Source of the DNA: Planctomycetota bacterium
GTDB taxonomy: Bacteria > Planctomycetota > Brocadiia > JAJRTI01
Assembly: GCA_024278415.1 (NCBI GenBank)
Contig: JAJRTI010000889.1
Coordinates: forward strand, 1-8,600
Reading direction: 5' to 3'
Length of the DNA: 8,600 bases
The translations under genes were made by a program, and so were the position numbers. Numbering within the stretch: the first letter of the stretch is position 1; the number at the start of each line of letters is the position of its first letter. Positions 3,906-8,600 of the stretch are shown piece after piece. The notes under the pieces were generated by a model. That model was not told the origin of the DNA and did no database searches. It worked only from the letters and a program-made list of their open reading frames with translations.

Positions 3906-5810
3906 TCACGGTGCCGCGAGCAGCTCCAGCCGCACGTCATCCACCCAGAAGTCCGCTTCCATGTCCAGGGCCTTGCCGCCCTTCTCGACTGCGAGCCGGC
4001 CTTCGACGGCGCTCGGAGGTGCGTCGAACGTGGCCGAGAGGCGCTGCCACTCGCCCGCCTTGCCCATGTCGTAGCGGTTTGTGTTGACGTTCTCGATGTG
4101 ATCGTGGTTGGCCTTGTGCAAGCCGACCTTCACGTATGGCGGCCTGCGGCCTGGCTTCAGCGCACCCACGCGCAGCCAGCAGGAGAGGCGATACCGCGCG
4201 GCCGGGATGAGGGGCTCGCGTATCGACGTCGCCACGTAGTTCCAGCTCCCCTGCTGCCGGCCGTGCACGCGCATGGACGCGTTGCCCGAGTGCTTCACGG
4301 TTGTGTCCCGCTCCACGCGCATGCCCGTGGCCGGCGCCCACAGCGTGTCGCCGGCCTCGAAGCCGGCCGCATAGGCCACGCGGCGCCGCGGAGCGACTTT
4401 GACGCAAGGAATCGACGCAACCGCGTAGCGGTCGTCTCCGTCGCGGCCCTCGATGCCAAGCAGAATGCGCCGGCCCTTCTCCGGCCAAACCATGGCGACC
4501 TTGAGCGCATACTGGCCGGGGGCAATCGTCGCGGGCAGGTCGAGCACCACGTGCTCCTCCACAGACTTGCCTGGAGCCCAGCGCGTGGTGGGTGTGCTGG
4601 GGAACTGCATCGCGCGGGCCACGACCTCGCCCCGCGCGTTCGCCAGCGTGAACTCGATCGCGAAGCTCTCCGTGCAGGGAGCGACGCCCATGTTCCGCCA
4701 CTCATGGGCAATGGGCAGGCGGGCAGGGATGGCGCCGTCCACGCGGATGCTCTTGGGTATCGTGGCCCGCGTGAGCACGAACCGGTAGCCGATGCGCCGC
4801 GCCGCGTCCCGAAGGATCGCGCGGGCCGCGGGGGGCGCGGTGCGCAGCCGCGGCATCCAGAAGCAGTTGGTGTTGAGGTAGCTGATGGGCGCTTCGAGGC
4901 CTTTCTCGACCGCCCCCTTGAAGCCGCCCTTCATGCTCTCCAGCCCCGCGTAGCTGCTCCTGAACTCGAAGTTGCCCTTGACCCCTCGGTCCGCGTACGG
5001 CGCGTAGAGCCACTTGCCCACGTGGTAGCTCGCGCCGGCCGCGGTGAGGCCGTCTTGCCGGAAGTGGAGGCCGCGAATGGCCGCGTAGTCGTCGACCGAC
5101 ACGTAGGGGCCCACGTTGAGGAACACCTGCGAGCGCGGGAACGCACGCGCGTACGCGTCGATAATGCGCCGGTAGGCCTGGATGTATTTCGTCTCCGTGA
5201 AGCCGGTCTCCGCCAACTGCTGCGGAGTCCAGCGTCCGGGGATATGCAAGCCCAGGTGCATTTCTCCCCACTCGCCGATCTGGCAGATGTCGATAAACTC
5301 CAAGCCCTCGCGGCCGTCGAGGCACGCGCCTAACTTCGCGATGAGCTTCTCACACTCCTCCAGGTAGCGCTCGTCCCAGAAGATCGGGTCCGTCTGCACG
5401 CCGCCCCTGCCTCGGTGTTGCACGCCGGGCACGCCTTTGTCGAAGACCCACTTCGGCGTGACGTACCGCTCCCGCGAGCTGACGCTTTCGCTCATGACGC
5501 GGAATGCGACGCGCTTGCCCTGCTCCTTGACCCAGTAGTTGAAGATCGGCCCGAAGTAGTCCTCCAGCGGCTTGTCCTCCTCCGGCTCGATGGTTGCCCA
5601 TTGCGTGCGGATGTACATGATGTCGACCACGCCGCGGAACCAGTCGCCCTCCTTGAGCCGCGTCCGTGTGCTCCCCGACATGTACAGCCCCATGCCCGGG
5701 TTGAGCAGCGCGGCGTCGGTCTGCTTGGGCGTGACGCTCACAGTCGCGGCCTCGCCAGCCGGGGCAGCCCCGAGGCTGGCCAGCAGCAAGGCGGTGGTGA
5801 TGGCGGACAT
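3906..5810 (-). CDS. probable exported TIM-barrel (DUF4832-like) protein with C-terminal carbohydrate-binding-like domain
   Basis: A protein of 634 aa. An N-terminal hydrophobic stretch with small residues (MSAITTALLLASLGAAPAGE) looks like a signal peptide cleaved near residue 20. Residues 25 to about 340 look like a glycosidase-type barrel: LLNPGMGLYMSG (35-46), IRTQW (67-71), ICQIGEWGEMHLG (175-187) and GNFEF (279-283). E180 or E183 and E282 are candidate acid/base and nucleophile residues by analogy with clan GH-A. Residues 364-470 resemble the DUF4832 beta domain (HEWRNMGVAPCTESFAIEF). Residues 479-634 form a jelly-roll like CBM4/9 (AAGFEAGDTLW, HSGNASMRVHG, FWVDDVRLELL). A glycan-active or glycan-binding role outside the cytoplasm fits, but no substrate can be named. 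The start at 5810 has AAGGAG six bases upstream; a further ATG at 5834 is less well placed. The gene follows the sulfatase by 26 nt, so the two are probably co-transcribed. Confidence 0.78.
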   Translation of the reverse strand: MSAITTALLLASLGAAPAGEAATVSVTPKQTDAALLNPGMGLYMSGSTRTRLKEGDWFRGVVDIMYIRTQWATIEPEEDKPLEDYFGPIFNYWVKEQGKRVAFRVMSESVSSRERYVTPKWVFDKGVPGVQHRGRGGVQTDPIFWDERYLEECEKLIAKLGACLDGREGLEFIDICQIGEWGEMHLGLHIPGRWTPQQLAETGFTETKYIQAYRRIIDAYARAFPRSQVFLNVGPYVSVDDYAAIRGLHFRQDGLTAAGASYHVGKWLYAPYADRGVKGNFEFRSSYAGLESMKGGFKGAVEKGLEAPISYLNTNCFWMPRLRTAPPAARAILRDAARRIGYRFVLTRATIPKSIRVDGAIPARLPIAHEWRNMGVAPCTESFAIEFTLANARGEVVARAMQFPSTPTTRWAPGKSVEEHVVLDLPATIAPGQYALKVAMVWPEKGRRILLGIEGRDGDDRYAVASIPCVKVAPRRRVAYAAGFEAGDTLWAPATGMRVERDTTVKHSGNASMRVHGRQQGSWNYVATSIREPLIPAARYRLSCWLRVGALKPGRRPPYVKVGLHKANHDHIENVNTNRYDMGKAGEWQRLSATFDAPPSAVEGRLAVEKGGKALDMEADFWVDDVRLELLAAP

Positions 5811-5836
5811 GGAGGACTCCTTCGCTCTGGGCATTG

Positions 5837-7330
5837 TCACTCGAACACCTTCACCAGATCCGACCACTTCTTGCATCGCTTCTGCACGAGTTCGCGGGCC
5901 GTGTAGCGGTCGCGCTCCGCGATGGCTTCGCAGATATCGAAGTCGGTCTTGCGCGCGTATTGGTTCACGCGGTCGTAGAGGCGCGCCATCAGCTCCAGGC
6001 GCACCTCTCGGTATTCGGGGTCGTCGAACTTGTTGTGCATCTCGTAGGGGTCGGCCTCGTGGTCGTACAGCTCGCCGCCGATCTCGTGTGAGTAGAACAC
6101 GAGCCGGTAGCGCCGGGTGCGCAGCGCGTTCACGTAGCGCTGCGGCGGCGGGAAGTCCCACTCGCAGATCGCCTCCTCCTTGCCGTCGCCGCGGCCTTCG
6201 GCTACGGGCACGACCGACTCGCCGTCCATGCCGGCCGGGGCCGGCACGTCGGCCAGCTCACATACCGTGGGCAGGAGGTCCACCGACTCGATGATGCCGC
6301 CTCGGCGGTCGCCCTGGGGGCTGCCGGGGTAGCGGAGCAGGAACGGGATGCGGTGGATCGACTCGTAGATGCCGATGTTCTTGTCGCACGTGCCGTGGTC
6401 GCCGGCAAAGTCGCCGTGGTCAGCGGAGTAGAAGATGATCGTGTTGTCCAGCTCGCCCGCGGCTTCGAGGTAGTCGAGCACGCGGCCGATCTCCATGTCG
6501 ATGCACGTGACGAGCGCGAAGTGGTACGCGAGCGCCTTCTTGAACTCGCGCATGTTGTCGAACCGGCTCATGCGGCCGCGGATGGACTTCATGACGAAGT
6601 CCGGCCGGCCCGCCCACTGGTTCTCCCACCAGTCCACGTAATCCGGCCCCAGTTCGATCTCATCGGGGTCATACAGGTCCGCATATTCGGCGGCGGGAGT
6701 CCAGTTGGGATGCGGCCGCTCGAAACTCATGTGCAGGAAAAACGGCCGGCGCGTGTCGCGGCCTTCGAGGAACGCCAACGACTCGTCCCCGGTCCACCGT
6801 TCGATGCTGTGTTCGTAGGGCAGGTCTGCGATCGCGCAGGCCTTGCGCCGGGCCTCGTGGCCGGGCGGGAGTGTGCCGTCCTCGTACTTGTCCGCGAGGC
6901 CATGGTCGATGAGGTACTTGAAGTAATGATGCTTCGTCAGATCGCGGCGATCCCCGTCGCACAGGTCGCAGTAGCGGATGTGCTCGTATGCTTCATCGTC
7001 CCATTTCTGGATCATGTGCCCCTTGCCGACCATCGCGGTCTGGTACCCCTGCCGGCGCAGCACCGCGCCGAGCGTGTTCGGGTTGGTGTCGTCCAGCTCG
7101 AAATTGTTGTTGCCCACGATGCGGTGCGTGTGCACGTACTGGCCGGTCACGAACGAAATCCGCGACGGCGCGCAGATGGGGTTGTTGCAGTATGCGCGGT
7201 CGAACATGACGCCTTGAGCCGCGATGCGGTCGAGGTTTGGCGTGCGCACGTTGGGATGCCCTGCGCAGCCCATGCTGCCGGCGTTGTGCTGGTCGGTCAT
7301 GAAGAAGATGACATTGGGTCGGCGGTCCAT
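5837..7330 (-). CDS. type I sulfatase (formylglycine-dependent, alkaline-phosphatase superfamily)
   Basis: A protein of 497 aa. It opens with PNVIFFMTDQHNAGSMGCAG (res. 5-24), where D13 starts the metal site with Q14 in the usual second Asp place. The sulfatase signature is CAPSRISFVTG (53-63), with C53 the cysteine converted to formylglycine. VGKGH (101-105) carries the conserved lysine, ERPHPNW is at 204-210, YSADHGDFAGDHG (301-313) gives D304 and H305 as metal ligands, and K317 lies in DKNIGIYE. It hydrolyses sulfate esters, probably on a glycan. There is no signal peptide at the chosen ATG, which has AAGGA seven bases upstream, so it appears cytoplasmic and may act on imported sulfated oligosaccharides or monosaccharides. 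No formylglycine-generating enzyme is in the window. It is the first gene of a unit with the DUF4832-like protein, read from the promoter at 7384-7412. Confidence 0.95.
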   Translation of the reverse strand: MDRRPNVIFFMTDQHNAGSMGCAGHPNVRTPNLDRIAAQGVMFDRAYCNNPICAPSRISFVTGQYVHTHRIVGNNNFELDDTNPNTLGAVLRRQGYQTAMVGKGHMIQKWDDEAYEHIRYCDLCDGDRRDLTKHHYFKYLIDHGLADKYEDGTLPPGHEARRKACAIADLPYEHSIERWTGDESLAFLEGRDTRRPFFLHMSFERPHPNWTPAAEYADLYDPDEIELGPDYVDWWENQWAGRPDFVMKSIRGRMSRFDNMREFKKALAYHFALVTCIDMEIGRVLDYLEAAGELDNTIIFYSADHGDFAGDHGTCDKNIGIYESIHRIPFLLRYPGSPQGDRRGGIIESVDLLPTVCELADVPAPAGMDGESVVPVAEGRGDGKEEAICEWDFPPPQRYVNALRTRRYRLVFYSHEIGGELYDHEADPYEMHNKFDDPEYREVRLELMARLYDRVNQYARKTDFDICEAIAERDRYTARELVQKRCKKWSDLVKVFE

Positions 7331-7383
7331 CAGTAGTCCTTCGGTTTGTGTGTTCTTGTGACTCCAACCAGAGAAAGGGAGCC

Positions 7384-7412
7384 AGGATAGGCTGTGCGTA
7401 GGAGCGCGTCAA
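7384..7412 (-). promoter_or_regulatory. probable promoter of the sulfatase unit
   Basis: On the minus strand TTGACG (7412-7407) is followed after 17 bp by TATCCT (7389-7384). The expected start near 7377 gives a leader of about 47 nt before the sulfatase ATG at 7330. The leader is A/C-rich (CACAAGAACACACAAACC) and shows no stable fold. Confidence 0.5.
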
Positions 7413-7456
7413 GCCGGCCCCGCGCGGTTGGAGGAACCAGACCTGTCGTGAGGGAA

Positions 7457-7557
7457 GGGATCCATCCCCTGGAGCGGAATGCCTGCGCATTCCGATGCTT
7501 GCCAGCCGTACGGTGAAGACGGAAGGCGATCCCGAGGCTTCGGGATCCGCTCCAGGG
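7457..7557. repeat. intergenic mosaic of nested perfect inverted repeats
   Basis: Four dyads overlap here: GGGATCCATCCC (7457-7468); CGGAATGC/GCATTCCG with loop CTGC (7475-7494); GATCCCGA/TCGGGATC with loop GGCT (7528-7547); and a 12-bp perfect long-range pair, CCCTGGAGCGGA (7467-7478) with TCCGCTCCAGGG (7546-7557), which encloses the inner ones and competes with their bases. No open frame explains them. The style is that of a dispersed intergenic repeat or a small non-autonomous element. I see no transposase and no second copy in the window. Confidence 0.55.
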
Positions 7558-7569
7558 TTGCGAGCGAAG

Positions 7570-7616
7570 CCCGCCTTGTGGCTGTCTCGCTTGGCTGCGA
7601 CAGCCCTACAGGCGGG
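7570..7616 (-). terminator. long hairpin over the 3' end of the phosphatase gene
   Basis: CCCGCCT (7570-7576) pairs with AGGCGGG (7610-7616), and inside it GGCTGTC (7580-7586) pairs with GACAGCC (7599-7605), separated by a small internal loop. The stop codon of the phosphatase gene (7608-7606) lies in the stem. On the minus strand no T-run follows, so it may be a Rho-independent-like barrier, a message-stabilising stem, or the edge of the adjacent repeat. Confidence 0.4.
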
Positions 7617-8262
7617 ACTCCAAACTGTCGCGCAGGTGCGACGTGTCGTTGATGCAGCGCGCTTTGGGCACGGCGTAGCCCTCATGCTCGTCCCATTCGA
7701 TCCAAGTCACCCCGGTGGGGTCGTAGTGGAGGTGGGAGTAGACCAGCGGCAGCGGCCAGTCCAGGAGATGGCTCACGAGCGACAGGCAGACCCCGGCGTG
7801 GCAGAAGAGCGCGAGGGTGTCGTCGTTAGATTGTTTGACGCGATAGCGGTGGCCGTCGCGCACGTACCCGTGTCGCTTGATGAGCGCGTCGAATTCCATC
7901 GCGAGCCCGGAGTGGCCGGGCTGCATGTGCCGGCCGTAGGCGGCGACCTCGGCCCAGTTGTGGTGGCTGGGCAGCTCCGGCCCAGCCAAGACGTCCGCGC
8001 CCGGCACGTTCCACGACCACAAGTTACCCTCGAAGTTGCCGTCCAACTCATGAAGCCAGTCGAGCGTGGTGGGGTGCATGCGATGCGCGTGCGCGGTGTA
8101 GCTCATGGTCGCCTGCGCGCGGCCCATGGGGCTGGCGTAGATCGCGGCGATGGGCACGTCGCGCAGGCGCTCGGCCAGCGCTTGGGCTTCGGCGTGGCCC
8201 TTCTCGGTGAGCGTGTCGTTTGCGTAGTCGGGGTCGCCGTGGCGGATGAGGAGTGCTTGCAT
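7606..8262 (-). CDS. histidine phosphatase superfamily protein (phosphoglycerate-mutase-like)
   Basis: A protein of 218 aa. The catalytic RHG is at residues 7-9 (LLIRHGDPDYANDTLTEKG, with H8 the phosphorylated histidine), YASPMGRAQAT (42-52) gives R48, HELDGNFEG (71-79) gives the candidate acid/base glutamate E72, and LFCHAGV (152-158) gives the second catalytic histidine H155. The family covers phosphoglycerate mutases and many small-molecule phosphatases; the substrate is unknown. Start: ATG at 8262 fits the family, where RHG follows within a few residues, but has no clear ribosome site. A GTG at 8304 would make a GTGA overlap with the YjbQ stop and add 14 residues ([14 protein letters not shown]). 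Either way it is coupled to the YjbQ gene upstream. Confidence 0.85.
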   Translation of the reverse strand: MQALLIRHGDPDYANDTLTEKGHAEAQALAERLRDVPIAAIYASPMGRAQATMSYTAHAHRMHPTTLDWLHELDGNFEGNLWSWNVPGADVLAGPELPSHHNWAEVAAYGRHMQPGHSGLAMEFDALIKRHGYVRDGHRYRVKQSNDDTLALFCHAGVCLSLVSHLLDWPLPLVYSHLHYDPTGVTWIEWDEHEGYAVPKARCINDTSHLRDSLESRL

Positions 8263-8300
8263 GGGGAGGGGAACGGTAAAGGGGTGGTCGTTGTTCGTGT

Positions 8301-8600
<300 letters not shown>

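Noticed and set aside
3858..5333. Long plus-strand open frame of 491 codons
   Set aside because: It lies wholly opposite the DUF4832-type gene (and its 3' flank), is His/Arg/Ala-rich without any domain, and mirrors the high-GC codons of the real gene.
5811..6161. N-terminal extension of the DUF4832-type protein
   Set aside because: The extra 117 residues are an out-of-frame reading of the sulfatase gene; AAGGAG before 5810 and the signal peptide support the shorter start.
6353..7336. Plus-strand open frame of 327 codons opposite the sulfatase
   Set aside because: The sulfatase on the minus strand has all its catalytic motifs; this frame is a low-complexity Val/Arg/Ala antisense shadow.

Overview
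This is a GC-rich window in which every gene I accept lies on the minus strand, so the text below runs from high to low coordinates. No ribosomal or other phylogenetic marker is present. A type I sulfatase, a secreted TIM-barrel/carbohydrate-binding protein and an HgcA-type corrinoid protein together fit a PVC-type bacterium (Planctomycetota, Kiritimatiellota, Lentisphaerota) or a similar polysaccharide-degrading anaerobe or facultative lineage. That placement is inference only.

Layout from right to left: (1) 8600-7606 holds the C-terminal part of a YjbQ/UPF0047 protein and, closely linked, a histidine-phosphatase-superfamily protein. (2) 7605-7331 is an intergenic mosaic of perfect inverted repeats plus a good promoter candidate for the next unit. 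(3) 7330-3906 is a two-gene unit: a type I sulfatase without a signal peptide, then a probably exported TIM-barrel protein of DUF4832 type with a C-terminal carbohydrate-binding-like domain. (4) 3905-3571 is intergenic, with several hairpins and a possible plus-strand promoter. (5) 3570-3031 is a LOG-family nucleotide phosphoribohydrolase. (6) 3030-2587 is a spacer with no convincing gene but one striking AT-rich palindrome. (7) 2586-1 is a compact operon and the highlight of the window.

The operon begins with a near-consensus promoter (TTGACA, 17 bp, TATCAT) whose -10 box lies in the spacer of a perfect 11-bp inverted repeat. It then encodes an ArsR/SmtB regulator, a membrane-anchored OB-fold-like protein with two cysteines, a cysteine-rich polytopic membrane protein, a SAM-dependent methyltransferase of the type found beside corrinoid proteins (CpaM-like), and the N-terminal 192 residues of an HgcA-type corrinoid protein that runs off the left edge. 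Every junction is a stop/start overlap (ATGA, GTGA, a 22-nt overlap with an alternative ATGA, and TGATG), so the five genes are almost certainly co-transcribed and translationally coupled.

The HgcA-like protein keeps the cobalamin cap motif NVWCAAG but has glycine where canonical mercury-methylating HgcA has lysine, and the next residues also differ. Whether it methylates mercury, acts on another thiophilic metal or metalloid, or does something else cannot be decided here. The combination of a cysteine-bearing ArsR sensor, cysteine-rich membrane partners, a SAM methyltransferase and a corrinoid protein suggests an inducible corrinoid methyl-transfer system linked to soft-metal chemistry, which is the best candidate for an under-described system in this window.
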